Of a stretch of 64,000 bases of DNA, positions 1-11,000 are shown in pieces. The position numbers were made by a program, and so were the translations under genes. Source of the stretch: Taenia hydatigena (taxonomy: Eukaryota; Platyhelminthes; Cestoda; Cyclophyllidea; Taeniidae); the NCBI GenBank assembly GCA_036345935.2, contig JADWOT020000666.1, positions 1 to 64,000 on the forward strand, in the 5' to 3' direction. The notes under the pieces are model-generated. The model did not search any database. It was not told where the DNA came from and saw only the letters and a list, made by a program, of their open reading frames with translations. The first letter of the stretch is position 1. Every line of letters begins with the position of its first letter.

Positions 1-2800
1 CTTCGGAGTAAGTACCTGTTTGTTTCGACTAAATTCCCGGGCATGCAAGTGCTTTGCCTCCCCATTTTAGCTGCTAGTTTTAGGAGCTGAGGACATTGAG
101 TTTCTTGTAATCACTGGCTAGCGCCTTTCGCTCCCATTGAGTGTAACAAGATTCCTAAACATCTTGTAGCTATGCAAACTTACGAGCAGTCACAAGTGGT
201 TGGTTGTGGTGAAGATCATTTGGCGTAAAATGTGATGTGAACGTTAGGCCGTTATTTTATCTACAGTCCGGCACCTGGTCTAGGATCGTTCAGCTAAATC
301 GTATTTGAAACGTCTGACTCGCCCTCAGAAGCAGGATGAATTAAGAGATGCCACTTGACTTGTTTATAATTGAAGGCGCGATTGCTATTTGCACTCATAA
401 ATGGACTCATGTAACGTCAGAAGTTGTGGTCCACAGTGGTTTGTTCGACAGCTTTCGCAAAGATTAGTGTCTCAAGAAGCATTTTTGGGGCTGTATTAGT
501 AGTGTTTGACAGATGAAGCGGTGGCCTCTAGATTGCGTGCATTGCCAGATCTTGCCATTTGGCCTTGTGATCGACAGCGCTGATGGTTTCAAGTTTTTGC
601 TAGAGGTTTTCGCCTATTGAGTTCGGTCTGTTTTAAGGGACTGAAATATCTTCATAATTTAGATGCTGTAGAAGTTGCAATGGGGCTAAGATTATGGCGT
701 TTAAGTACTCTGATGCGGTAACATTATTTCCAAGTATCCACGCAGCTGCTCGAAAGGAATGTGGTCGGTTATTGTTCTCGAATGCATTTGAGGTGATGGT
801 GACAAGTGCATTCTAGGATTGAGGTAAGATTCCCAACAGGTGGTAATTTTGGAGGTTGATTGTTTGACCGGTAATGTGGTCTTGCAATTGTTATTTGCAG
901 TTTGACCATTTTGAAGACTGCTTGTGTTAAAATTGCAGATGCTTTGGGACGTGGACCCACGATCGCCTACGATCGGTGTCATCGAGATCGAAATGTGAAC
1001 ACAAATCGGTGTGTAGGGCACATCAAGCTCATCTACTCCTCCGTGCTAGCCATAAGGAGCTGGATGAACGGCGTATGCATTTACTGCTGTTAATCCTATC
1101 GTGACACTCGAGTGCGGGCGTTAGACCACCTCAATGAGGTGTTTTTACCGGTTGGGACATTTGTCAAGCCGGATGGTGTTTGTCATTCGTATGCTGACTT
1201 TAGCGCATCACTTCAGTCTTCCCTTTAGTATTAGAGCAGCCGCATTCTACTCCGTGTTGTGATCATTGTAGTTTGCTCCACATTTGTTAGAGTTTAAATG
1301 AATAAGCCGCTATGCAACCACGTGCTATGCTGGAAGGCAAGCCGATGACTAAATGAAGACCGCCAGTGCAGTCGCACGCTTTCTCCCCAGCCACACCACT
1401 GTGTTTCACGAACTACTTGCTATTGAGTAGAAATGAGTGGCATGCGTGGTCAAATTGAAGCAATCGACGCTTTGGAGTGACCCATTCATGTCGATTTACG
1501 AACACGGAAGATGCAAGGTAGAAAGTGATGAACAGGCATCTATTTGCTTGAAATAATGGTCGCAATGACACTTGCATGTCTGAATAGACTTATGCATCCC
1601 TCCACTGGAAGGCAATAGCGGTTTCACATTGAATTGCTATGCTCCTCCAATCACAGTTGATCAAACGACCACTTTAAATTCGTAAATGTTAGCCTGAAGT
1701 ATGACGGAAGAGTACCCTCTTGATTGCGCAGAATTCAGCACAAAAAGAGGGATTCCGTGGAGCATCCGCTAGTGGATAAGTTTGAGTGTTTTGAAAAATA
1801 CGTAAGATATTGTGCCGCAAATGCACATTTGTCTACTATGATAAACGCGTACGTTACGGCGAAAAGAGCCCTTAGTGAAGGGCACTACAAGTAGAGGCCT
1901 CCGAATAAGTTGCATTGCGCCGATTTGCATCTGTACAAGTTGACAAACATGGTGGACTCACTGAAATGTCTGTTGGTTAAATAGGGAATGCGTCATTTGT
2001 TTTTCACCTATAAAGATTCCTTGGTTGGGCATTTATATCACTGACTAACATGCTTACATGAGGTGGAGGCGCTGGCGGTAAAGAGGACATTCTAAGCTCA
2101 TGTTAAGCATTAGAGGATGAAACTCTCACGCTTATTATTATGCTTGACGAATGAATAGCTCTTACTGAGATAGAACTTCACCCTGGGAATGGGTGATCAT
2201 TGGGCCCTTTAGAATGATTCATTTGTTCGTTTGTAATTATTGTTTTGCCCCTTTGGGGTGTTCTATTTTTCCATCCTGTTATTTTGATTCTAATTCGACG
2301 AGATAAAGTAGAATTCAAGCAGGCATGTTAGCGCAGCTTTTAACGTTGTACATGGCGTTGGCGGGATTCCTACTTTCTGGTGATTATAAAGCATAATCTT
2401 TACCTTCACTTATGCGACAAATTGTAAATTAAACTCTCAAAGCACGAAATTTGCCAATTGGGTCTCTATTCCAGCTGTTACGTCCAACTTATTCGCGTGA
2501 ACTGTATGCAGATTATCGCGCTTGTTTCTTCGCTAGTGTAGCCAACGAAGTAGCTTTTACGAATGAAGAAATTGACATTAAGTTGCCTCCAGCCTGCATT
2601 TCAATAGGTAGCATCAGACCACATGACTATCATAGTCTTCATATAAATGCATGATGACGAATTATCCTTCTCCTAAGGCGGGTGGATATTCACGTTTTAC
2701 AGTGATTTTGTGATTGCATAATCGCACAATGGACTTGGCGTGGAGATGGTCTAAAAGGGCGAAGGGTGGGCATTAAGATTATGGTAACTGAAAGTCTAGC
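1..2800. other. Gene-free stretch, nothing recognised
   Basis: Only open frames of 67 codons or less are present apart from one of 106 codons at 701-1021 on the minus strand, which has no recognisable composition or motif. No repeat partner for this stretch was found elsewhere in the window. I treat it as intergenic or intronic sequence. Confidence 0.5.
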
Positions 2801-3560
2801 TGGAGCCCAAATTGCAAGGTTATAATAAGTCAAAGTGATTATCTTCATTCCCGAGGGTATAATGGGGCGCTAGACTGGATAGGTGAGGCCTAGCAGGGAC
2901 TGAAGTAGTAAAAGGAAATAGGAAACATGAGCACTGGCAAAAAAACGGGGCAGAGAGCGGAAAAGTAAGATACGATCACCTGCAAATTTCATTTCAGTCT
3001 GATATGCTTTCAGTCTTACCATTGGCACAAATCATGACTAATGATTGGAGTAGGATAAAGGTGCAAGTATGTGATGGGCAATAGATATGGACAATCAAAA
3101 CATTGGTGGAACTCCCCGAAATGGCATCAATGAAGTCTGACTAGGGAGGAGAAGGGGATGGAAAAACGTAAACTTTACTTTGAAGGATGCTTGGTTGAGA
3201 AAACAAAATGAAAGATGAGAGAGAAACAGTTCTGGCCTCACTAAAAAGCGATGAAGGAAGATAGATACATAAATGCGCACCTGAAAATCTGTAATGGTTA
3301 TACAAATTTGAAAAACAAGATGTGGTGGGAGGTGGTTGCGCATTACGTAAGGCTTATTGCTGTGGAAGACCGTAAGGAGTAGGGGGAGAGGAATGAGGCA
3401 CAGCAGTGGTGCTGGAGTGGAACTTGAGAGCGAATCAGGCGCCATGAGGGTTGCGTTTACGATGAATACTGATACCTGAGGGGCAAAATCAAGAGCATCA
3501 ATGGCTGGTGTTCTTTTAACGAAGAAGGGAAGATGGGTAAAGAAATAAAAAGCCACGTAG
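2800..3560. other. Purine-rich top strand, pyrimidine-rich complement
   Basis: The plus strand is strongly enriched in G and A, with many runs such as gggaggagaagggg. This leaves the minus strand rich in C and T and open for 153 codons at 3095-3556. That frame is rich in Leu, Phe, Pro and Ser, as expected from a polypyrimidine strand, so I read it as a compositional by-product and not a gene. It has no recognised domain. Confidence 0.5.
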
Positions 3561-3639
3561 TGCTAAAGAAACGTAGCGGAGGAGAGGCGTATAAGAACTA
3601 AGTAGTATAAACAATAAAAATTCAGAGGATCGCTATCAA

Positions 3640-3830
3640 CAGCATGTCTAGCGCTAATGTGCAAGAATTCTTTCTCGCTGCATGCGCGGATTCGATCGGT
3701 GGAACATGTTGCACTCAGTGTGTCGCATGGTCTATTGTAGTGTCGTGTCTGTTGGCCCAGAGAACAATGATACCACTTTAATTTTACCTGAAATGTGGCA
3801 CCAGAATTCATTTCCTTTCGTGCTCTTCCT
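3640..3830 (+). repeat. Dispersed direct repeat, copy 1 (partner at 21.16 kb)
   Basis: This block aligns in the same orientation with 21155-21345. The best anchor is 3693-3713 against 21214-21234, where 19 of 21 bases match (cgatc-gtggaac-tgttgca). Similarity continues to about 3830 (aattcatttcctttcgtgct against ggatgcatttggttctttgc). The partner lacks about a dozen bases after the anchor. I see no terminal repeats or target-site duplication. It could be a short interspersed repeat or a fragment of a larger one. Confidence 0.6.
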
Positions 3831-4752
3831 TATTAGATAAACACTCCTGATAGAAGAGGCCTGGAGGCAGCATGTTCTTTAAATTTTGTCAGCCTCTCGC
3901 AACACATGGTCAAGGCAACTCGATTCGCTAAGCGTTAACAGTTTAAACACCTACACCTCTGCCCCCAGACAGACACGTCTTCAAGTTTCGCAAGTTAGCT
4001 TTTGACTAAATTGGCAACATGCAACAGCGCCATTGTTAGTAAAATAAGTGCCAATTCAGTGAGATTAGAAAACATCCGACAGCCAGACTTACACACCGTT
4101 CGCACAATTGTTATCTGCATTAAAAACGATTTTTTTAGAGTGGAGCAACGGAGTGACGGTGTAGAGACAAAGGTCACATCAGCCAACACTAGCAAATCAT
4201 TCTTGCACACAAAGCGGGCATGCTAAAGTTGGATTTCGGTAGACACACTTCGACCTCATGTCCAGAAAAAAAGAGGCACAGCCACATAGACACAAAACCA
4301 CTTTACCACTGAAAAGGAGGGCAAACAAATCAAAGTCACTAGACATGTAAATTTTTCGAGTCGCTTTGTCTTCCTTTCACTTTCCGCTCAACGTAGGCAA
4401 ACGCAAACACCCCGAAGAGCCTTCGAGAGTCGACTTGAGACTGATACTTAGAGCTAATTATGGATTCCGTTTGTCGAAACGTGTACCATAATTAGTGCTA
4501 GCAGTGCTGAAACTCCCGCCATCCTAAAAGATGTTCAATTTTGTGTTCTTAAAGGCTTCTTTTGCATGGGTGACTATCGAACACATTCTAGAGCACCACA
4601 TCTATGCTTGCCTTGTCCTAATTAGCCAAAAGCATGTTCAAACATACGAGAATTAATCCAACACTCACTGTAGAACCAAGTTCAATAGATTCAATAAATA
4701 TGAGAGGCTGTATCCATGCCCTTTATGGCATTCCACCACATTCGAGTACTTA

Positions 4753-4778
4753 TCGCGCGCGCGTGCACGCATGCGTCG
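4753..4778. repeat. Short alternating CG/TGCA tract
   Basis: A run of alternating purine-pyrimidine bases (cgcgcgcgcg then tgcacgcatgcg). CpG-dense runs are scarce in this window. It is too short to assign a role. Confidence 0.6.
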
Positions 4779-7017
4779 TATCCCCGTGGCAAATGAGGCC
4801 ATCAGCATCAAATTCTTGTCCATGAAACAAATTGTGTGGATGGCACCAAATTTGTTTAAATCTTTGGTACTCAAAAGGGCTCACTTCAGCCACTTCGCGA
4901 CACATTTGGAGGCAACTGGTTCTGCTCGCTTTATACACATATGTGTAACGTGCGTGTAAACATTATTGGACAATTTGGAAAACCTGACTTCAAAGATGTT
5001 GAAAAGGTAGGAGCAAAATGAGTCAATTAATCAAGCATTTTTTTGCTAAACAATTGCTGCGCTAGTTAACATCACATCATCACATCTTAAGATATTGCTC
5101 AAATCAAAAATTTTAGGTATAAAATATCTTTGTACTTACTCTTTTGGTGGCCTGCTTTTCGCGATCCTCTATAGCGCAGTCAATGATATAGAAAAAAGTG
5201 ATTATTTGAATCGACTTGCCAATTGTATCACTTAGTCCGCAGTTTGGACGCTGCTACAACAAGTGCTGGTCGCGTGGATGGTGGTATGTTTGATGTGCCT
5301 CCATCAAATTCCCCCAGACGTCGAAATTACTATATTGGACGAATGAAATCATGGCTACTAGCGACGCATTGAGAGAATTCAGTGATTAATCCTTTTAAAC
5401 TTGTTTGTGAAAAATCTATGCTTTTTTAATTCTCCAATTTTGTCCTTTGTTTTAATCAATTTCGATGGTTTAACCTCCTCAAGATTTGAAGAGCACTGAG
5501 CGACAGCGTTCATACAACAAAGAAAAATTACTGCCAGCATGTTTTAAATTACAGCTGGGGAAGCAACAGATGAGAAGCATTGGTAGTGGAAGTGGCTTCT
5601 CTAGTTTTGATGGGTGCATTAGATTTTCAGTACGCATAACCTCTACTAATTCTGAGCCATGTTGATTAAATAGGTTTCCTTTGCATCTGATCAACAATTT
5701 ACGTGGAATGTCAATTGATCCAAATAAGAATAAGCATGCAATTTCATAATACCCGAATACACAACTGATGGAAGAGAAGTAAGCTCTTGGAGAATGTTAG
5801 GGACAAAATTAATCCTGCAGTGGTAATGCCAATTTTGAAAACAAAAGTATCTGCTCATTACGTAGGTGACTGAGCTGGGCTGCCAGTTTCCAAACTCTCT
5901 CAGATATTGACAACAGAGCTAGTTGAGAGTGTGCCCATTTTCCTCCGTTTCCCTTTTGCTTTGAATCTGTAACAAATGCTGCTAATGCTAGTTGTCTATA
6001 AAATTTACATTCAAAATGATGTGCATCGTGTTTTTCTTGGGCTATTGCGTTTGCTGCTGTGGTTTTAGTGGGCTTCTAGGTAGACGCGATAAACGCGATC
6101 CGAGAAAAGTGTACAGATTGGGCAATGTATGATATGCGAATCTTGCTGACTTGTAAGTTACAGGTCACAGATCTTCTGGGAGGCAAATTAGTTTTCCATC
6201 CTTTTGTGATTCGAATTTCTTATTCGTAAGACAATGCACTTTCCTGACCCAGAGGTTAAAGTTGATATTTGGTCCTTACATTTTGTGTAAATATGAAATC
6301 TGCCAAAAGATTTGATTAAAAGATTGCAATTTTTAGCACCCTTTGATATAAATTGGTTCACGATCAAGTAAAATTGAGTGGGTGGGTCTCCGCCGTAATC
6401 CTTCATCCATGTGGCCCTCCATCTTGCTTATAACTGCCCTTCTCCTGCATAAAATTCCAATGGCACACACTGTTGGACTAGCTTGAAAACTGAAAGTTGG
6501 GCTTGGCTGATCTATAAGCTGAAGTCAACTCTATGCCGCCGACGAAATCGAGGCCTTACCTGGAAAATGAAGGTTCGCATGTCACGCCTGATGTCTCACT
6601 TTATAAATAACACGGTCAATTTAAAGTCCCATCGCGAATCCACTGCGCTTCGCGAAGAAACTAATGAGTGCAGAAAAGTAAGCAAAACAAAGACTTGACA
6701 TGGGCTTAACAAAGCCGTCTTAAATAAGGTTCTTCTTGAAACAATTCAAGATGACAAACTTTACCGACTAATGTGTTAATTTTAGCTGTCGGATGTCTTG
6801 CGCTCAGCCATTAATTTTGAAAACAAAATGGATTTTCTGGTGTTGCACGTCTCTACGCGGAAAGTCAGGGAGAGACGGTCAAGCATATCCAAGGCGGAGG
6901 TCCGCCCACAGATCACGTGGTTAATGCGCATGCGGTCACACATCAGCCGATGTTGCACAAGTTTACGTTGGCTCAGTCTCAGCACCCACCTGATGACTTC
7001 TGCGCCTTCATATTGAC

Positions 7018-7227
7018 TTGCATTATCTATCGCACAATTTCATCTTTTTGCTTTGCCTTTGCCTTCGGCTAGATACAGAGTTGGCTGCTGACTTGGGATT
7101 TACATTCTTCGCCTACTCGCATGGGTTAGAATTATCGTCTACTCGTACTGGTGACTTGTGCGAGATTAGTTCATTTTTAGCCATCTGCAAACTCATTAAA
7201 TACGAAGAGTCGAACAGGTTTCCCTAA
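7018..7227 (+). pseudogene. Open-frame remnant in left arm, family unknown
   Basis: This 69-codon frame contains CLRLDTELAADL. The same segment in the right arm (minus strand, 32082-32342) reads CLRLDIELAADL, and both continue into GDL.EI. The frame just upstream, out of phase, also matches the right arm: both read LTCIIYR before this point. The left copy needs a frameshift between the two parts, while the right copy is open through both. I recognise no domain. The peptide similarity could simply follow from nucleotide similarity in a decayed repeat. Confidence 0.35.
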
Positions 7228-7712
7228 AACCTCATAAATGTAGTGACATGGGTCATTATTGACACTGCAACAAACTGAATCTTTACGAGGGAACAGATTG
7301 CAAACTCTTGCGCAGAAAACCTTAGTGGCCATCAGCACGGCCCCAAGGCCATATCTCAATGCAAGAGTACGGCCTCAAGAGATTAAATTTGCCCATGCAA
7401 CCAAACAGCTAGTCAAGGGAAGAGTCAGATTACTATGCAGGTCCTTTCATTTTATTATAGCGTGGTCTGTTGCGAATGAAATGTCGGCGCGTGAGGTTTT
7501 CATGCCATCGAAGTGATTCTGCAGGTGTGATTTTCATCCAGTAAGGAATATGGCGCTTCATAGCACAGTGACAGCAGGATGACATTTTGTAGCTGAATGA
7601 ATATATGCCTTTGCCGGATGCTGAGTCATTTCAAACTATGCCAATCAACGCCTCATTTGATCATTCATTGATTTATGCACCTAGAACTGCAGCGCACCGT
7701 CGAATGGAGAGT

Positions 7713-7978
7713 CTATAACCGATGGTAAAGAGCAACCCTCCGTTCAAGTCGATCCCATACCTCAGCTCATTGAAAAAGCCATTGCTACCATCGCTGATGT
7801 GCATAATTAGCTTGTTCTTCAGACAAATATTTTATCTAGCTTGTCATTATAACACATTTAAAGCAACGGCTGCAGTTGTTTGAAGTGCGGATTGGCCCAT
7901 TAGACATTGTGGATTGGAGGTAAGCCCAGACCAGTGCCTACTGGCCACAGTATCACACCCATTGTCCCCATATCACTA
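7713..7978 (+). repeat. Internal module flipped relative to the right arm
   Basis: Within the inverted duplication this segment matches 31349-31575 on the same strand, whereas everything on either side matches the opposite strand. The anchor is 7760-7804 against 31398-31442, with 41 of 45 bases identical (it includes accatcgctgatgtgcat). The flanks align in inverted orientation right up to both edges. The left edge carries tataacc and the partner carries tataactgg and ttatagag at its two ends, a possible short inverted repeat. One arm has therefore undergone a local inversion since duplication, or the parent copies differed. Confidence 0.75.
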
Positions 7979-8657
7979 GTTCGACCACAGCCACTATGTA
8001 CTACTAAGTGCTTTTTGATGTATGGAATATAGTGTATTATGAAAGCATATCTCAAATCGAATAAAAGTGGAGGAAGTGCTTGTTGAGTGGATCTATCACC
8101 AAATCCGCAACGCTCAACCCAAAGTTTTGGAGTTCAGTTCCACAATCACTGCAATCGACAGGTCTACATCCACTGAATTTATTAGTGCTAACGCATGTCC
8201 TTTTGCGGTTCTGGTGCTTGTGTTAGTTTTCTCGTGAATCCGTTCGAATAACTCACCCACAATATTTTATCTCGTCACACAGTTAAGGGTGAATGCTGTA
8301 GTACTGATAAGGCAGGCATCCTCACCAGACTAACCAGCACGTTGGCCCAAGCGATCAGTGGTCAATGATTTCTTGGTGTGCGTGCAAACGCGCAGACTGC
8401 TTCGCGAGGTAAGAGGGCCATTTTATTGGCTTACAACACAGTTATAAGCACACGTGTATGATGTGTGAATTTGAGTTATCTCTGGAGGAGTGATGTTGCT
8501 CCTGATCAGCCTTATCTTGCTGGTAGCTTCCGTCTTGCATAAAGAGTTCTCAGCGCCAGCCCGTAGGTTACCCTTTTATGCCTTACTCTAATCAGCATAT
8601 GCTCAAATTTTCACAAAGGAAAATATTTGCCGAATTGGTAAATCTGGCAAGGACGAA

Positions 8658-8870
8658 GTGTGTGTAGGACCTTCGCATCACATCACATCTCAGTTAAATC
8701 GACTTGATATAGCTGAGCAGACACGTCCGTTCCCTTCGTATTTCAGCTACTGCTCACCTCGCTTCCCACTTTTCCTATTCATTGTCAAATTTTATTTGAA
8801 CTTGCATCCACCGTGCGATAAGTGGGACTTTGTCCAGCTTCATTGCGCCTTAGAATTTTTGCCTAATTGA
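8658..8870 (+). pseudogene. Open-frame remnant in left arm
   Basis: A 70-codon frame is open here, but the phase that best matches the right arm is a different one. In that phase the left arm reads L-ITSHLS and, further on, FSYSL, where the right arm reads L-VTSHVS and FFYSL. The left copy carries several stops in that phase, and both copies share a TGA at the equivalent position (8797-8799 and 30586-30588). I take this as a decayed counterpart of the 94-codon frame at 30586-30870. No domain is recognised. Confidence 0.35.
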
Positions 8871-9639
8871 CGCATGGGTGAGTGAATTAAGCTTTGTGAG
8901 AGAAACCCATGTACGTCGTTGTTTGACTTGAGTGACTTAATGCAAACTACATTAACATTTATTATTTTGGGTAAGACTAAAAAGACGAAATTGGTTGCCT
9001 TTGGTAAGATGCGGAGAAGGAGAGGGTTCATAAGTGTAGCAGAAGGCATTTGCGATCCAGCTGGTTGACAGTAACCATCAGATTGCGTCCGATGTATAAC
9101 TTTCTACTTTACTGTCAATCCATGGGCACATGCGCTTTTGCGACTACTTATACTCAAGTCCTCTGCGACAACAAAATCATAAAAGATAAATTACTTCATT
9201 TTAAATGATTGTATTTTTTTAGCTTGAACTTCCTGTCGATTGTCATGAGCTTGTAAAATTTAGTTGCAAAGCTAAACTTCTGTTGAATTTCATAATACTT
9301 TGTCTGGTACGATGCGTAATTTCATAAGCGTTGAATGATAAGTCGGTAGTTTCGAGGTCTTGATCAGGCTTGCAATTATGGATTGTGCATCATGTGTAAT
9401 GAGGAATGCCGTGCTGTGAGACCGTCTCGCCTGACATTTCTAAATCATTGGCTGCCATGCCGGCACCCGAAGCATGGCGCGCAGTCCCTTATTATTCTGA
9501 ATTAATTTTATGCATTTCTCCATCTGCCCTGATGCTTAACAATTTTGCATTTACCTCTTATTTAAGTGAATGCCCGTGGAAATGCAATGAGGTACGAAGC
9601 CATATCGGCCACCCAACTATAATGGCTAGTCGTCATCCT

Positions 9640-9883
9640 TGTTGTTTGTGCAGGTCAGGATTCTCCCCGAAACGTGCTGCTTATGGCAATCGACCCAAAT
9701 ACGGTGAACATGAAGTGGGATAAGCCGCTTAGACCCAACGGCACCATTACTGGCTGTCTTTCCGATCTCCATCTTGACGATGGACCTTCTAAATCCATTT
9801 GCGCCTCAGATAGTTACTATGTCATCAAAGACTTAAGGCCGGAGCAAGCAGTTTCCGCCGCTGTTGCCGCACTCATTCGGTAG
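9640..9883 (+). pseudogene. Open-frame remnant matching the Cys/His frame of the right arm
   Basis: From about 9649 a plus-strand frame is open to the stop at 9881-9883. It aligns with the minus-strand frame at 29453-29779 with about a one-codon length difference over 77 codons. Shared points are CAGQDSP against CADQDAP, an LDD triplet near codon 43, and VAAL near the end. Both copies stay open throughout, but amino-acid identity is only about a quarter, which gives no sign of selection on the protein. The Cys and His residues of the right-arm frame are mostly absent here. No family is recognised. Confidence 0.35.
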
Positions 9884-10139
9884 TTATAGCAAAGCAGTAA
9901 GGGCAAATACACCACCTTTGAAGGAAGGTGAGTTCTTTTTGCTCCTTTTATGGAATGCTGAACCAATGAAAATGACTACGTTTATTAGGAACCAAAATAC
10001 ATCTAGATTTGTTTTATTCTGCCATGATAACTCGATCGCAGAGAGCGAGATGGTCGTCCTTAATAGGGCAGGTCCAAGTATCCTTCCATTTACAGTTAGT
10101 AATTAGTTGAAATTCGGGCAATAAAATATGTGATTCAAG

Positions 10140-10430
10140 AGATTTGTTGTTTCGTATATAAAGGGGAGGTGAAGCCGCAACTACGACATATAGCATTTCA
10201 CACGTTACAAACCCTGTGAAGGTAACTTCAGGAGGTTCTGCCGTATCAGTTGCAACCACCACGATCTATTAGACTACATTCACCTCAATGATCCTTATGT
10301 TGCCGTCACTCTTATTGTAAGTCTGTGCAAACTGTCGACTAATGTGCCTACCTCGAATACTGTAGCTCAAGACTTGTGTTCCACAGGTGACAGGTTCGCA
10401 GGTAAATGTACTAGATGTAGGTGGTCTACG
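10140..10430 (+). repeat. Well-conserved block of the left arm
   Basis: Matches 29050-29365 on the minus strand. In one phase both copies encode LCKLST--PTS-T-AQ-L, with 14 of 20 residues shared around 10323-10379. Upstream both carry NFR-F-R and NH, the latter followed by DY. Differences fall at all three codon positions, so the conservation is not clearly protein-level. No known domain is recognised. Confidence 0.6.
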
Positions 10431-10739
10431 GACCGGGAAAGTTCCTTGCTCAGGAATGACAGCCGAATTTCATCGGCCACTAGAAGATTGTGTCGGCTTC
10501 TTCGTGCAGTGGAGGGTTGAGTGAAGGATTTACTCCGAAGTGCATGGCCAAAGCGTTAGCAAACACAGCAAATAAACTAGTCGCGTGGACAGTTAATCCT
10601 TAGTATCTGCAGTTTACTTTGACGCTGTTGGAGTGTCTTGGATTGGACTCCAGGTAGAAAAACTCAGATGGCAATTTTACCATACACTTGGTGTGTCAGC
10701 CAGTCAGGCACCGTCGTTCCATGCACATGAACACGCAAA

Positions 10740-11000
10740 CATTTCTAATGTTATAGGATGGCAGTTGCAGTGACGAAAAGTAAGTTACCGCTTGCTTTTC
10801 ACCAGGTCGTACGATAGGGGAACAGTAATGGCAGTGCAGAATGCCTGGCTGGGATAAATGATTGGTTCATTTGTTAGATTAAATTTAAAAAGATGTGCGA
10901 TCTTTAACGTTCATTGTTCCACTCGCTTGCGTGGTGCCCCAACCATTGCGCCAGTCCTGCATCTCCTCTCAGCGCAAGCGATAAATCCCTCTACCATACT
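10740..11000 (+). repeat. Weak continuation of the left arm
   Basis: Beyond 10740 the alignment to the complement of 28370-28690 becomes patchy. Short matches in the right order (catttctaa, aaaaaga followed by ttaac, and gcgcca) suggest the duplication continues with heavy divergence. I could not follow it past about 11000. Confidence 0.35.

Larger units (their letters stand above)
6705..10740 (+). repeat. Left arm of a large inverted duplication
   Basis: This 4 kb stretch aligns collinearly with the minus strand of 28690-32555. Matching points were followed in order along both arms: 6860-7170 with 32085-32400, 7260-7710 with 31570-32060, 8085-8240 with 31110-31260, 8425-8457 with 30917-30949 (31 of 33 bases), 8650-8870 with 30500-30760, 8990-9090 with 30300-30400, 9110-9350 with 30060-30280, 9640-9666 with 29739-29768, and 10323-10379 with 29090-29146 (47 of 57 bases). 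Overall similarity by eye is about 60-80% with small indels, so the duplication is old. No terminal repeats or target-site duplications were seen. It may be a segmental duplication or two opposed copies of a long dispersed element; the third copy at 27 kb favours the second. Confidence 0.87.

Noticed and set aside
3095..3556. A 153-codon minus-strand frame as a gene
   Set aside because: It lies on the pyrimidine strand of a strongly purine-biased block and its Leu/Phe/Pro/Ser composition follows from that bias. No motif or repeat supports it.
1..6700. Outward extension of the inverted duplication (0-6.7 kb against 32.6-39 kb)
   Set aside because: Sequence just outside 6705 and 32555 does not align, and the third copy stops at the same point.
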